From JBLUOA01 sp048060095 (lineage in GTDB: Bacteria; Pseudomonadota; Alphaproteobacteria; Rhodobacterales; Rhodobacteraceae), in contig NZ_JBLUOA010000001.1 in assembly GCF_048060095.1 (NCBI RefSeq), forward strand, positions 310,001 to 374,000: 64,000 nucleotides of DNA, in the 5' to 3' direction. Shown here one piece after another: positions 53,630-63,007 of the stretch (within the stretch, counting starts at the first letter, position 1; each line of letters begins with the position of its first letter). Made by a program: the position numbers and the translations under genes. The notes under the pieces are model-generated. The model was not told where the DNA came from and searched no databases. It was given only the letters and a program-made list of their open reading frames with translations.

Positions 53630-53806
53630 CGGTTATCAAGGTGCCGCCCTCGGGCGGAGAATTGGGAAGCCGGTGAAACTCCGGCACTGCCCCCGCAACG
53701 GTAAGGACGGGCAACGACATGACGATCACCCACTGGGCGCACGCTCGGGAAGGGGTCATGTTAGCCGAAAGGCCCCGTCCAAGTCCGGAAACCAGCCTTG
53801 GTAGAA
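53630..53806 (+). promoter_or_regulatory. Cobalamin riboswitch
   Basis: The conserved core is unmistakable: GGGAAGCCGGTGAAACTCC, then GGCACTGCCCCCGCAACGGT, and the B12 box AAGTCCGGAAACCAGCC. The closing helix pairs TATCAAGG (about 53634-53641) with CCTTGGTA (53796-53803). No T-run terminator is apparent downstream, so control of translation is more likely than of transcription. A 30-codon frame (53839-53931, MDASVPCPLHHH...) lies between it and the next gene and overlaps that start; it may be a leader or chance. The first robust gene downstream is the 92-residue protein at 53916. Confidence 0.92.
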
Positions 53807-53915
53807 ACGTCAACCGCGGGGCGCGGCGAAGGCGGGTCATGGACGCCAGCGTGCCTTGCCCTCTTCACCACCACCGCACAGAAAACGACCGCGGGGATGC
53901 GGCGGAAAGGCACGG

Positions 53916-54194
53916 ATGTTGGATCAGATAGTGGACGGCCTGAACGAAATCGCTGAGCGGCCAGCGTTTGCAGAGGCGCAGGCAAAGGCCGCGATGATGG
54001 AGTGGATATTGACGCTGCCCGCCGGGGCCGACGCGCAGGAAGCTGCGCGGGCCGCCATCGGACGGTGCGAGGGCGTCGATTGCCCCAGCGTCGCGTTGAC
54101 CCAATTCGTCGAATATCTGCATGACATCGCGGACACACCCGCGCTTTACCCCGTCCGCCGCGGCGGTGCCCGCGCCCGGCGTCAGGTCCACTAG
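53916..54194 (+). CDS. Riboswitch-controlled small protein, unrecognised
   Basis: A 92-residue, mostly helical, soluble protein beginning MLDQIVDGLNEIAERPAFAE. Cys is present in GRCEGVDCPSV (a CxxxxC pair). The C-terminus is basic (RRGGARARRQVH). GGAAAGG precedes the ATG. No signal peptide or membrane segment is seen. It is the first good gene behind the cobalamin riboswitch, 110 bases past it, so its expression should fall when cobalamin is abundant. I recognise no family. The following gene, asd, starts 112 bases later and has its own strong ribosome-binding site. Confidence 0.65.
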   Translation: MLDQIVDGLNEIAERPAFAEAQAKAAMMEWILTLPAGADAQEAARAAIGRCEGVDCPSVALTQFVEYLHDIADTPALYPVRRGGARARRQVH

Positions 54195-54306
54195 GGCAGC
54201 TGCGACCAAATCACCCTATTTTCTTGGCCTTCGCCCTTTCATGTGCGGGTTGGATCGGTTAGAAGCCCCGCGTCCGATCCCGGACGAACTGAAACGGAGG
54301 TCTTTT

Positions 54307-55329
54307 ATGGGCTATAAAGTCGTTGTCGTTGGCGCTACCGGAAACGTGGGCCGCGAAATGCTGAACATTCTGGCAGAGCGCCAGTTCCCGGTTGATGAGA
54401 TTGCTGCGCTGGCAAGCCGTCGGTCGCTGGGCACGGAAGTCAGCTTTGGCGACAAGACGTTGAAGACCAAAGACCTCGACACGTTCGACTTCACGGGATG
54501 GGACATGGCGCTGTTCGCCATCGGCTCTGACGCGACCAAGCAATATGCGCCGAAGGCGGCGGGTGCCGGGTGCCTTGTGATCGATAATTCGTCGCTCTAC
54601 CGCTACGATCCGCAGGTTCCGTTGATCGTGCCAGAGGTGAACCCGCAGGCGATTGAAGGCTACCGCGAGAAGATGATTATCGCGAACCCGAACTGTTCGA
54701 CCGCGCAGATGGTCGTGGCGCTGAAGCCGCTACATGATCGGGCCAAGATCAAGCGCGTGGTAGTCAGCACATATCAATCCGTTTCAGGCTCCGGCAAAGA
54801 GGGCATTGATGAGCTGTGGGATCAGACCAAATCGATGTATAACCCGACGGACGACAAGCCGGCGAAGAAATTCACCAAGCAGATCGCCTTCAACGTCATT
54901 CCCCACATCGATGTGTTCCTTGAGGACGGATCGACCAAAGAAGAATGGAAGATGGTTGCCGAAACCAAAAAGATCGTCGATCCGACGATCAAGGTGACAG
55001 CGACCTGCGTGCGGGTGCCGGTGTTCGTCGGCCATTCCGAAGCGGTGAATATCGAGTTCGAAGACTTCCTCGACGAAGACGAAGCACGCGACATCCTGCG
55101 TGAGGCGCCGGGGCTGATGGTCATCGACAAGCGCGAAGACGGCGGATACGTCACGCCCGTCGAATGTGTCGGTGATTTCGCGACCTTCATCAGCCGCATC
55201 CGTCAGGACAGCACGATTGAAAACGGCCTGAACCTGTGGTGCGTCAGTGATAACCTGCGCAAAGGCGCTGCGCTGAACGCGGTTCAGATCGCAGAGCTTT
55301 ACGGTCGGGAAGTCCTGAAACAAGGCTGA
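54307..55329 (+). CDS. asd: Aspartate-semialdehyde dehydrogenase
   Basis: A 340-residue NADP-dependent enzyme of lysine, threonine, methionine and diaminopimelate synthesis. The start MGYKVVVVGATGNVGREML follows GGAGG by seven bases; the longer frame from 54121 is not credible. The nucleophile Cys is in IIANPNCSTAQM, and VSTYQSVSGSGKEGIDEL and TCVRVPVFVGHSEAVNIEF complete the active site. A terminator follows. Confidence 0.97.
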   Translation: MGYKVVVVGATGNVGREMLNILAERQFPVDEIAALASRRSLGTEVSFGDKTLKTKDLDTFDFTGWDMALFAIGSDATKQYAPKAAGAGCLVIDNSSLYRYDPQVPLIVPEVNPQAIEGYREKMIIANPNCSTAQMVVALKPLHDRAKIKRVVVSTYQSVSGSGKEGIDELWDQTKSMYNPTDDKPAKKFTKQIAFNVIPHIDVFLEDGSTKEEWKMVAETKKIVDPTIKVTATCVRVPVFVGHSEAVNIEFEDFLDEDEARDILREAPGLMVIDKREDGGYVTPVECVGDFATFISRIRQDSTIENGLNLWCVSDNLRKGAALNAVQIAELYGREVLKQG

Positions 55330-55355
55330 CCCCAGCCCCAGAAAACCTGCTGATT

Positions 55356-55378
55356 GGCCCGATTCGTCGGGCCTTTCT
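55356..55378 (+). terminator. Rho-independent terminator after asd
   Basis: A seven-pair stem GGCCCGA/TCGGGCC with tetraloop TTCG and a TTTCTT tail, 26 bases past the asd stop. Confidence 0.85.
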
Positions 55379-55650
55379 TGCTTTTGCCCTGGCTGCTGCC
55401 GCGTCCGCGCCGGTGGCCAATCAGGTGCCCTTGCGTCAATTGTGTCAAGAATTGGGCACTATCACGGATGCAACGCGAGGGAGAAACATCATATATTTCA
55501 TAGTTTTACAGAAATTTGGCGAAATTTCCGCTCGGAAAATTAACGATTATGGCCAAATTGTGTCATCAAGCACGGCGAGGCCCAGCAACTTAGGGCCCCT
55601 TGCCGTCGCGTTGGGGGGAACGCGCGGCAAGGTCTAACGAAGGGGTGGAG

Positions 55651-55851
55651 ATGACAGATTTTATTCACAAAGCGCGGCTGGGCCGGACCTACGCCTTGCT
55701 AAGCAAGAAAACCAAACGGCCCGTTGGGCGGCCCGCGCCGTTTTCAAAGCGCGATAACCCGCCCTGCGTGCCAGAGTTTCGTGCCACGCGCACTCCGTAT
55801 GCCCTGTCAAAGCAAGACATGGTCCGCCAAAAGCAGACCGACGCCGTGTAG
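55651..55851 (+). CDS. Small basic protein of unknown function
   Basis: A 66-residue frame, MTDFIHKARLGRTYALLSKK and onward, with AGGGG six bases before the ATG. It is rich in Lys, Arg and Pro and lacks a signal peptide. It converges on the carbonic anhydrase gene, whose stop is four bases away. No family is known to me; the 270 bases between the asd terminator and this start hold nothing else convincing. Confidence 0.45.
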   Translation: MTDFIHKARLGRTYALLSKKTKRPVGRPAPFSKRDNPPCVPEFRATRTPYALSKQDMVRQKQTDAV

Positions 55852-55855
55852 TCGA

Positions 55856-56506
55856 TTAAACCGGAACGAACGCACCTTTGGCGGGGTCATAGGTTTCTAG
55901 CCCGCCCTCGCCGATATCCGTCCAAAGCCCGTGCAACGTCAGCAGGTCGGCCTTCACCGCATCTTTGACGAACGGGAACGTCATCAGGTTTTCCAACGAC
56001 ACCAGAACCGCCTCTTTTTCAAGCGCGCGTCTGCGGGCCGCATCATCCTCAATATCTTTCACCCGCTCAAAGCCGGGGCGCAGGATGTCCATCCAACGAC
56101 CGACAAAGCTTGTCTTTTCCTCAAGCGCCGGGGCTTTGCCGGAGCACATATCATGGCACCCGGCAACGCCGCCGCATTCGGAATGCCCGACCACGATCAG
56201 ATGCGCGACCTTCAGCGCGTTCACGGCATATTCGACCGCAGCCGATGTCCCGTGCTGCCGACCATCAGGCCCGTAAGGGGGGACAAGGTTCGCGATATTA
56301 CGGTGGATAAAAAACTCACCCTGATCCGCGCCGAAGATCGATGTCACATGCACCCGGCTGTCGCAGCACGAAATCACCATCGCGCGCGGATGTTGGCCTT
56401 CGCTGGCGAGCCGTCGATACCATGCTTTGTTGTCAGCATAGCCCGTGGCCTTCCAGCCGTGATAACGTTGTACGAGATAAGCTGGCAGTGGTGTTGCGTT
56501 TTTCAT
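55856..56506 (-). CDS. Beta-class carbonic anhydrase
   Basis: A 216-residue zinc enzyme interconverting CO2 and bicarbonate. Zinc ligands are Cys48 (ISCCDSRV), His108 and Cys111 (VGHSECGGV), with the Asp49-Arg51 dyad. FFIHRNIANLVPP is conserved. The ATG at 56506 is used; the TTG upstream is not needed. It supplies bicarbonate to carboxylases and could serve a bicarbonate-type SulP, though that link is only by function. Confidence 0.95.
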   Translation of the reverse strand: MKNATPLPAYLVQRYHGWKATGYADNKAWYRRLASEGQHPRAMVISCCDSRVHVTSIFGADQGEFFIHRNIANLVPPYGPDGRQHGTSAAVEYAVNALKVAHLIVVGHSECGGVAGCHDMCSGKAPALEEKTSFVGRWMDILRPGFERVKDIEDDAARRRALEKEAVLVSLENLMTFPFVKDAVKADLLTLHGLWTDIGEGGLETYDPAKGAFVPV

Positions 56507-56658
56507 CAATGTCGCCTCTGTCGTTTGCTGACCGTTTAGATAGGTGAGATTTTCGAGAATTTCGAGTGAATTCCGCAGTCCTTATCAACCTTTTCTAAGG
56601 ACACTCGGGCGAATGTGCCGATGTCATGCGGGGGCATGGGGTGATGGAGGGTGAGTGA

Positions 56659-57039
56659 ATGGCGGTTGTGACCGTTTTAGAGCAGGAAGAGAGTATCCGT
56701 CTGAATCCAGACAGGCTGACGGAACTTTACGTTGAACTGGGCGAAGCCGGGGCCGAAGATATGATCGGCCGCGCGATGGAGGAGTTGGCTGTCAAGCTGG
56801 AGGGTATTCGTGCCCTGGCCGATAGCGGGCCGACTGCCGCGCTTCCGTCCGCTGCGCAGGAAATCGCGGAGCTTGCGCTAAGCGTTGGGTTAAGTGGCCT
56901 GTCGCGTGTGGCGCTAGATGTGGAATATTGCGCGTCGCTGAATGACGGGCCGGGGGTTGCGGCGACGCTCGCCCGGTTGGGCCGGGTCGGGGATCGGTCG
57001 CTGACCGCCGTTTGGGATCTGCGCGATATGTCGGTCTGA
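56659..57039 (+). CDS. HPt-like helical protein lacking the His
   Basis: A 126-residue helical protein with GGAGG ahead of its ATG. The pattern AAQEIAELALSVGLSGLSRV (65-84) followed by ALDVEYCAS resembles the His-phosphotransfer helix pair (H-x-L-K-G ... G ... L-x-x-x-A-x-x-x-E). At the expected His there is Gln67, and Lys and Gly are also replaced. So it may be a phosphotransfer-like fold that cannot carry phosphate. It precedes the M17 peptidase gene by 82 bases. Confidence 0.6.
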   Translation: MAVVTVLEQEESIRLNPDRLTELYVELGEAGAEDMIGRAMEELAVKLEGIRALADSGPTAALPSAAQEIAELALSVGLSGLSRVALDVEYCASLNDGPGVAATLARLGRVGDRSLTAVWDLRDMSV

Positions 57040-57121
57040 CGCGCCGCGGTCAAACTGTGTCTTGCAGACAGGTGTGGCGCAGGTAGGCTGCGGGCAACAC
57101 ACCAGACGAGGCTTTGACACC

Positions 57122-58507
57122 ATGACCATGACATTCGCTGATCCGGGCGCGCCGTCCCTTCCCTTGCATCTGCTGGCAGAGGACACCGTTGATGGCTGGC
57201 TGAGCGATCAACTGGAAAAAGTGTCGTCATGGGCGACGGCGAATGGGTTTAGCGGGAAGCTTGGCCAGATCTTGGTCATACCGGGCGACGGTGGTGCGCC
57301 TGCCTGCGCCTTGGCAGGCTATGGCAACGCCAAATCGCGGGCACGCGGGCGGTTTCCCTGCGCGGGCGCTTGGTCAAAGCTGCCCGAAGGCGTTTGGCAC
57401 ATCGAAACCGGGCCGGACGGGGCCGCGCTTGAAGAGGTTGCGCTGGGCTGGCTTTTGGCCGGGTATCGGTTTGATCGCTACACGACAAAACCGAAACTGA
57501 AGGCGCAGTTGAAAGCGCCTGCGGGCGTGGACGCAAATCGCTTGGAAATCATCGCGGCGGGCGAGGCGCTGACCCGCGACCTGATCAACACCCCGACATC
57601 CGATATGGGGCCGGAGCAGCTGGAATCCGCGTTCCGCGACCTTGCCGACAAACACGGCGCAACCGCCGAGGTGATTGCGGGCGATGCGCTGCTGGATCAG
57701 AACTTTCCGCTGATCCACACGGTTGGCCGGGCGTCCGCGCAAGCGCCCCGATTGCTCGACATGCGGTGGGGGTCGACGGGGCCGACTTTGACACTGGTCG
57801 GTAAGGGTGTGTGCTTTGACACGGGCGGGCTGAACCTGAAACCGGCGGCGTCTATGGGGTTGATGAAGAAAGACATGGGGGGTGCTGCGACGGTTCTAGG
57901 CCTTGCCCATATGATTATGGCGCTTCAGTTGCCGCTGCGGTTACGCGTGCTTGTCCCTGCGGTGGAAAACAGCGTCGCGGGCAACGCCTATCGCCCGCAG
58001 GATGTTCTGACCTCCCGCAAGGGGCTGACGGTAGAGATCAACAATACCGACGCCGAAGGTCGCCTCGTGCTGGCCGACGCGCTTGCCCTGGCGGATGAGG
58101 AAACGCCGGACTGTCTGATTTCGATGGCGACGCTCACCGGCGCGGCGCGGGTCGCGGTCGGGCCTGACATTGCGCCCTATTACACGGACGATCAGGGGAT
58201 TTCTTCTGCGCTTGAGGCTGGTGCGGCGGCGGTGGCCGACCCGGTCTGGCGGATGCCGTTCCACACGCCGTATGAGAAGATGATCGAACCGAACATCGCC
58301 GATCTCGACAACGCGCCAAAGGGTGGTTTTGCCGGGTCAATCACCGCTGCGCTGTTCCTGCGCCGCTTTGTCGATCAAAGCCCGCGCTACACGCATTTTG
58401 ACATTTACGGCTGGCAACCAACGGCTTTACCCGCCCGAACTGCTGGCGGCGTTGGGCAGGGGGCGCGGGCCGTTCTGGCCGCTCTGCCGGACATACTGGG
58501 GCTGTAG
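57122..58507 (+). CDS. Leucyl aminopeptidase family (M17) protein
   Basis: A 461-residue cytosolic zinc/manganese aminopeptidase. Metal and catalytic motifs are LVGKGVCFDTGGLNLKP, KKDMGGAATVLGL and the M17 signature VEINNTDAEGRLVLADAL. The N-terminal regulatory domain spans about 1-165. The ATG at 57122 is favoured; 57128 is possible. The following NlpC/P60 gene starts one base after its stop codon, and the two peptidases probably form an operon for muropeptide or peptide recycling. Confidence 0.9.
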   Translation: MTMTFADPGAPSLPLHLLAEDTVDGWLSDQLEKVSSWATANGFSGKLGQILVIPGDGGAPACALAGYGNAKSRARGRFPCAGAWSKLPEGVWHIETGPDGAALEEVALGWLLAGYRFDRYTTKPKLKAQLKAPAGVDANRLEIIAAGEALTRDLINTPTSDMGPEQLESAFRDLADKHGATAEVIAGDALLDQNFPLIHTVGRASAQAPRLLDMRWGSTGPTLTLVGKGVCFDTGGLNLKPAASMGLMKKDMGGAATVLGLAHMIMALQLPLRLRVLVPAVENSVAGNAYRPQDVLTSRKGLTVEINNTDAEGRLVLADALALADEETPDCLISMATLTGAARVAVGPDIAPYYTDDQGISSALEAGAAAVADPVWRMPFHTPYEKMIEPNIADLDNAPKGGFAGSITAALFLRRFVDQSPRYTHFDIYGWQPTALPARTAGGVGQGARAVLAALPDILGL

Positions 58508-58508
58508 A

Positions 58509-59333
58509 ATGGATCGTCGCAACACTCCGGCGAACGCGCGTATCGCTGCGACCCGGTTGAAAGGCGAGGTGGACGCGCCCCGCTATTCGGATGGCGAGGT
58601 TGGCCAGATCGCCGTGCCCGTCGCTGACCTATTGCGCGAACCGAATGGCGCGCGGGATCGTCAGGTCTTGCTGGGCGAGTGCGTTACAATCTACGAGGTT
58701 CACGACGGCTGGGCATTCGTTGAGGCGGCGAAGGATGGCTATGTCGGCTATGTCGATGCCCGCAGCGTGGGTGAAGCGAAGGACGCGACCCATTGGATCA
58801 GCGCACCCGCGACGCACGTTTATTCGGGGCCAAACCTCAAGACGCCGGATCGCATGGCGCTGCCATTCGGCAGTCGCGTTCGGGTGACAGACACGGCCGA
58901 TGGCTATTGCCAGACGGCCCACGGGTTCGTTCCAACGCAGCATCTTTCGCCGGTATCGCATCGGCTTGATGATCCGGTTGCGGTTGCGGCCCTGTTCCTC
59001 GGCACGCCCTACCTTTGGGGCGGCAATTCGATCTGGGGGATCGACTGCTCCGGGCTGGTGCAGGCCGCGCTGATCGCCTGCGGCATCCCGTGCCCCGGCG
59101 ATAGCGACCTGCAGGAAACAGAGGTGGGGGAGGGTTTGGCCGACGATGCCCCGCTTCGCCCCGGTGATCTTTTGTTTTGGAACGGCCATGTCGCGATGGT
59201 GGTGGATGACACCCGGCTGATCCACGCGAATGCCCATGCGATGGCGGTGTCCTACGAAGGGATCGATGCAGCAATCGCGCGGATCGAAAAACAAGGGGAA
59301 GGCCCAGTCACAAGCCGCCGCAGACCGCGCTAA
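58509..59333 (+). CDS. NlpC/P60 (C40) peptidase with SH3 domains
   Basis: A 274-residue protein. Two bacterial SH3-like regions (about 30-95 and 98-155) precede the C40 domain. LFLGTPYLWGGNSIWGIDCS leads to the catalytic Cys in DCSGLVQAAL; the His is in NGHVAMVVDD with HANAHAMAV nearby. No signal peptide is seen, so it likely acts on recycled murein peptides in the cytoplasm, as in the YkfC group. Start ATG at 58509, right behind the M17 gene; its stop overlaps the DUF2794 stop by four bases. Confidence 0.9.
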   Translation: MDRRNTPANARIAATRLKGEVDAPRYSDGEVGQIAVPVADLLREPNGARDRQVLLGECVTIYEVHDGWAFVEAAKDGYVGYVDARSVGEAKDATHWISAPATHVYSGPNLKTPDRMALPFGSRVRVTDTADGYCQTAHGFVPTQHLSPVSHRLDDPVAVAALFLGTPYLWGGNSIWGIDCSGLVQAALIACGIPCPGDSDLQETEVGEGLADDAPLRPGDLLFWNGHVAMVVDDTRLIHANAHAMAVSYEGIDAAIARIEKQGEGPVTSRRRPR

Positions 59334-59677
59334 TTGATTGCGCGGATCAGTTTACGCTCCAACACCCGCAGCACGGTTTTCAACTCGGCACCGCGCTTGA
59401 GAATCTGCCCGTCCATGCCCACAACCGCATAAAGCTGCTGCTTCATCCGCAGCTTTGGCCGTTTTTCAATCCGGTAAAGTGGGTTTTCGGCGGTTCTGCG
59501 GAAAATCGAGAACACGGCGTGGTCGCTCAGGCAGGAAATGCCGTAGTCGCGCCATTCGCCTGCCGCGACCATTCGACCATAAAGAGAAAGGATTTCACCG
59601 AGTTCCTTGCGATCAAAGCTGACTTGGTCCGGGATTCGGGACGGGCGCTGAAACGGCGTGGGTGACTGAATTGTCAT
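59330..59677 (-). CDS. DUF2794 family protein
   Basis: A 115-residue protein with the family pattern QVSFDRKELGEILSLYGRMV, then AAGEWRDYGISCLSDHAVFS and YRIEKRPKLR. DUF2794 is confined largely to alphaproteobacteria and its role is unknown. It is convergent with the C40 gene and its 5' flank holds the structured region described next. Confidence 0.9.
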   Translation of the reverse strand: MTIQSPTPFQRPSRIPDQVSFDRKELGEILSLYGRMVAAGEWRDYGISCLSDHAVFSIFRRTAENPLYRIEKRPKLRMKQQLYAVVGMDGQILKRGAELKTVLRVLERKLIRAIN

Positions 59678-59729
59678 ATCTGAATCTTGGCCTTTGTCCG
59701 GCGCGAAATCAATCCCTGCCTAGAATTCG

Positions 59730-59915
59730 CCCCGAAATGACCTGCAAATAAGCTGCACTCGACCCTGATGCTGTCGGGTTTAGGGGCAATAAAGGCATCA
59801 TAGCGAGAAATCGCTGCCCCGATGTCGTGGAATAATTGCCCCCACCCAGACTGCGGCATCGGGGACTAGTATGGAACGAGGTGCCCCCTGTCAGATCGGC
59901 AGGGGGTATTCTTTT
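59730..59915 (+). ncRNA. Candidate structured RNA ending in a terminator
   Basis: This 240-base gap between two minus-strand genes holds strong plus-strand structure. GGGGC (59783-59787) can pair with GCCCC (59816-59820) around AGCGA-GAAA-TCGCT (GNRA loop). Alternatively CCCCGATG (59817-59824) pairs with CATCGGGG (59857-59864). The two share 59817-59820, so they exclude one another. A stem CCCCCTG/CAGGGGG (59884-59906) followed by TATTCTTTT looks like a plus-strand terminator; the minus side lacks a T run. TAGAAT at 59721 may be a -10 hexamer. It does not match 6S, SRP, RNase P or tmRNA motifs I know. The ends are approximate. Confidence 0.4.
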
Positions 59916-59918
59916 GTC

Positions 59919-60179
59919 TTATCCACACCAGACGCGGGCGACGTTGCCGCTTTCATCAAGGTCGATGTTCAGCCGTTCGGGGTTGTAATCCATCGTGATC
60001 GCGCTGCCCGGTTCAATTACCCGCATCGGCGCGGGGAAGGTCATCGCGGCCAGCACGTCTTTTGACTGCCCGATCAATGCTGCGTAACCCGACGCGCCAC
60101 AGGCGTCTTCGCCGGGTTCGACAACGGGTTGTGGCATACAGGCCGTCAGGGCAATGAAGGCGGGCAGGGCGAAGCGCAT
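59919..60179 (-). CDS. I78-family protease inhibitor lipoprotein
   Basis: An 86-residue lipoprotein. The ATG at 60179 has AGGAGG six bases upstream. The signal MRFALPAFIALTAC has a lipobox LTAC. The mature part carries DACGASGYAALIG and ends NIDLDESGNVARVWCG, which matches the I78 (elastase-inhibitor-like) pattern with two conserved Cys. It probably guards the envelope against serine proteases. Divergent from adhC with 78 bases between. Confidence 0.85.
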   Translation of the reverse strand: MRFALPAFIALTACMPQPVVEPGEDACGASGYAALIGQSKDVLAAMTFPAPMRVIEPGSAITMDYNPERLNIDLDESGNVARVWCG

Positions 60180-60257
60180 CGGGAACCTCCTGTTTCGGTT
60201 GAAATGGTATCTGCTTTCCCCCAGTGTAGCCGCAACAAATCTGAGGGAGAAGAAATC

Positions 60258-61369
<1,112 letters not shown>

Positions 61370-61370
<1 letters not shown>

Positions 61371-62086
61371 TGGCTGATAAATCCTTGCTGCTGGCCGTTC
61401 TGATCGACGCGGACAACGTGCCGTCGAAATTCGCCCACGCCATCCTGAAAGAGATCACGTCGTTCGGGGAGCCGGGGCTGCGCCGCGTCTACGGCGACTG
61501 GTCCAATCCGCAACTGTCGGGCTGGACAGGAGTCGCGCGGGAACTGGGGCTTGTCCAGCATCAGGAAACCGCCAACACGAAGGGCAAGAACGCATCCGAC
61601 ATCGGGCTTGTCATCGACGCGATGGACATCCTGCATAACGGCCGTTTCGACGGTTTCGTGCTGGTGTCGTCGGACAGCGATTTTACCCGCCTCGCCAGCC
61701 GTATTCGGGAACAGGGCCTGACCGTCATCGGGATCGGAGAAGCGAAAGCCCCTGAGGCGCTGCGCAAGGTCTGCAATCGGTTTGTCGAGATTGAGAACAT
61801 CTATGAAGAGCCGAACGGGAAAACCTCTGGCAAGCCGGCTGCGAAGGCCAACCGCCACGCGATGACCGAGGCGAAGCAGCTGTTCATCGATGCGATGGAA
61901 AAGATCGATCAGGATGATGAGTGGTATTCGCTCGGTCGGCTTGGCCAGCAGATTCAGGCGGACAAGCCCGACTTTGACGCGCGCAGCTACGGCAAGAAAA
62001 AGCTAAGCGATCTAGTCGGCGCGCTGAAGGTGTTTGAAACGAAAACCGGACCGGGCAATCAGTTGCTGGTCCGGCGCATTGATTAA
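61370..62086 (+). CDS. NYN-domain protein with C-terminal LOTUS/OST-HTH
   Basis: A 238-residue protein. The N-terminal NYN/LabA-like PIN fold has LLAVLIDADNVPSKFA, SDIGLVIDAMDIL and FVLVSSDSDFTRLASRIREQ, holding the Asp cluster expected for a metal-dependent RNase. The C-terminal 70 residues (YSLGRLGQQIQADKPDFDAR and SYGKKKLSDLV) fit an OST-HTH/LOTUS RNA-binding module. Its ATG shares a base with the adhC stop (TGATG). Its stop overlaps the convergent TetR gene. Confidence 0.88.
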
Positions 62087-62700
62087 GCCCCGTAACGGGC
62101 GAGAAAGGTTTCAACCGCGTTTTCCACGATATGCGCGATTTCTTCTTTGGTCGCGGTTTCGCGGACCTTTAGCGTCACTTGCACCCACAGATCGGTCTTG
62201 CACAGCGCCGCGAATTGTTCGGAGGCTATTTCGATATCGTCGATCTTCAACTCTCCGCGTTTGACGCCTGCTTCCAGCACCAGCTTGATCCGCGCATGGC
62301 CAAGTGCCGGGCCGGATTTGTAGAACTCGCGCGCGAGATCGGGGAAGCGGTCAGCCTCACCCACCGCAAGACGATGAATGCTAAGCGCGAAGGGCGACAC
62401 CAGAAACCGCACCAACATCTCGGCCCCGAGACGCAGCACATCGCGGATCGGCAGGTTGGTATGTTCCAGTTCGAACGCCGCGTCGGCTTGAATCCGGCAC
62501 TGTTCGGAACAGATTTCCAAAAACAGCATTTTTTTGTCAGGGAAGTAGTTATACAACGTCGCCTTTGACACGCCCGCTTCGCGCGCGATGTCATCGACGC
62601 TGGCCCCTTCGAACCCGTCGCGCAGGAAAATATCACGGGCGCCGTTCAGCACCTGATCGTATTTCCTACCCTTGCGAATTGTTTCGGCGCGTGCCGTCAT
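62083..62700 (-). CDS. TetR-family transcriptional regulator
   Basis: A 205-residue repressor. The N-terminal HTH (about 12-58) reads VLNGARDIFLRDGFEGASVD, then IAREAGVSKATLYNYFPDKK. The ligand domain has no recognised signature. An AACCGA-type operator lies 29 bases before its ATG and a related palindrome ahead of the 54-residue gene upstream, suggesting control of both. Confidence 0.92.
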   Translation of the reverse strand: MTARAETIRKGRKYDQVLNGARDIFLRDGFEGASVDDIAREAGVSKATLYNYFPDKKMLFLEICSEQCRIQADAAFELEHTNLPIRDVLRLGAEMLVRFLVSPFALSIHRLAVGEADRFPDLAREFYKSGPALGHARIKLVLEAGVKRGELKIDDIEIASEQFAALCKTDLWVQVTLKVRETATKEEIAHIVENAVETFLARYGA

Positions 62701-62728
62701 TCGTTTCCCCAGTTACATCTGTGATTAT

Positions 62729-62742
62729 AAACAGGTCGGTTC
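62729..62742. promoter_or_regulatory. Candidate TetR operator (autoregulation)
   Basis: The reverse strand reads GAACCGACCTGTTT, matching AAACCGATCAGTTT at 63013-63026 in 11 of 14 positions. It sits in the promoter region of the TetR gene. Confidence 0.45.
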
Positions 62743-62759
62743 AAAACCAACAAGCAAAC

Positions 62760-62788
62760 AAAAAAGGGCGGGATTGACCCCGCCCTTT
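62760..62788 (-). terminator. Terminator of the 54-residue exported protein gene
   Basis: On the minus strand, AAAGGGCGGG and CCCGCCCTTT pair in a ten-base stem, ending in six T residues. It separates this gene from the TetR gene. Confidence 0.85.
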
Positions 62789-62810
62789 GCGTGTTTTGCG
62801 GTGCTGCGTA

Positions 62811-62975
62811 CTATTTCGGGGCGAGCGGCAGAACCGGCTTTACGACGGTCTGTGTCGGGGTTTCTGGGGCTTCGAAATCCAGTCTGGGCAGGTCGAAAGA
62901 CATGGCGCCCGCCGATGTGGGAAGGGCGACAACTGCGATCAAGGCGGTGGTCAGGGCGATACGGATGAAAGACAT
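62811..62975 (-). CDS. 54-residue exported protein
   Basis: A short frame found by translation. MSFIRIALTTALIAVVALPT is a clear signal peptide ending SAGA; the mature part is about 27 residues (MSFDLPRLDFEAPETPTQTV...LPLAPK), Pro-rich. AAAGG lies eight bases before the ATG. A terminator follows and a TetR-like operator precedes, so it is an independent gene. No function known. Confidence 0.6.
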   Translation of the reverse strand: MSFIRIALTTALIAVVALPTSAGAMSFDLPRLDFEAPETPTQTVVKPVLPLAPK

Positions 62976-63007
62976 TTCATTACCTTTCTGAACTGTTTCG
63001 TTCAGTT

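Noticed and set aside
53839..53931. 30-codon frame between riboswitch and the 92-residue gene
   Set aside because: Weak start signal; kept only as a note because its end overlaps the next start.
55413..55637. 74-residue frame after asd
   Set aside because: GTG start without a ribosome-binding site, crosses AT-rich noncoding-looking sequence just after a terminator.
59674..59859. 61-residue minus frame before DUF2794
   Set aside because: No ribosome-binding site, overlaps structured region; more likely noncoding.
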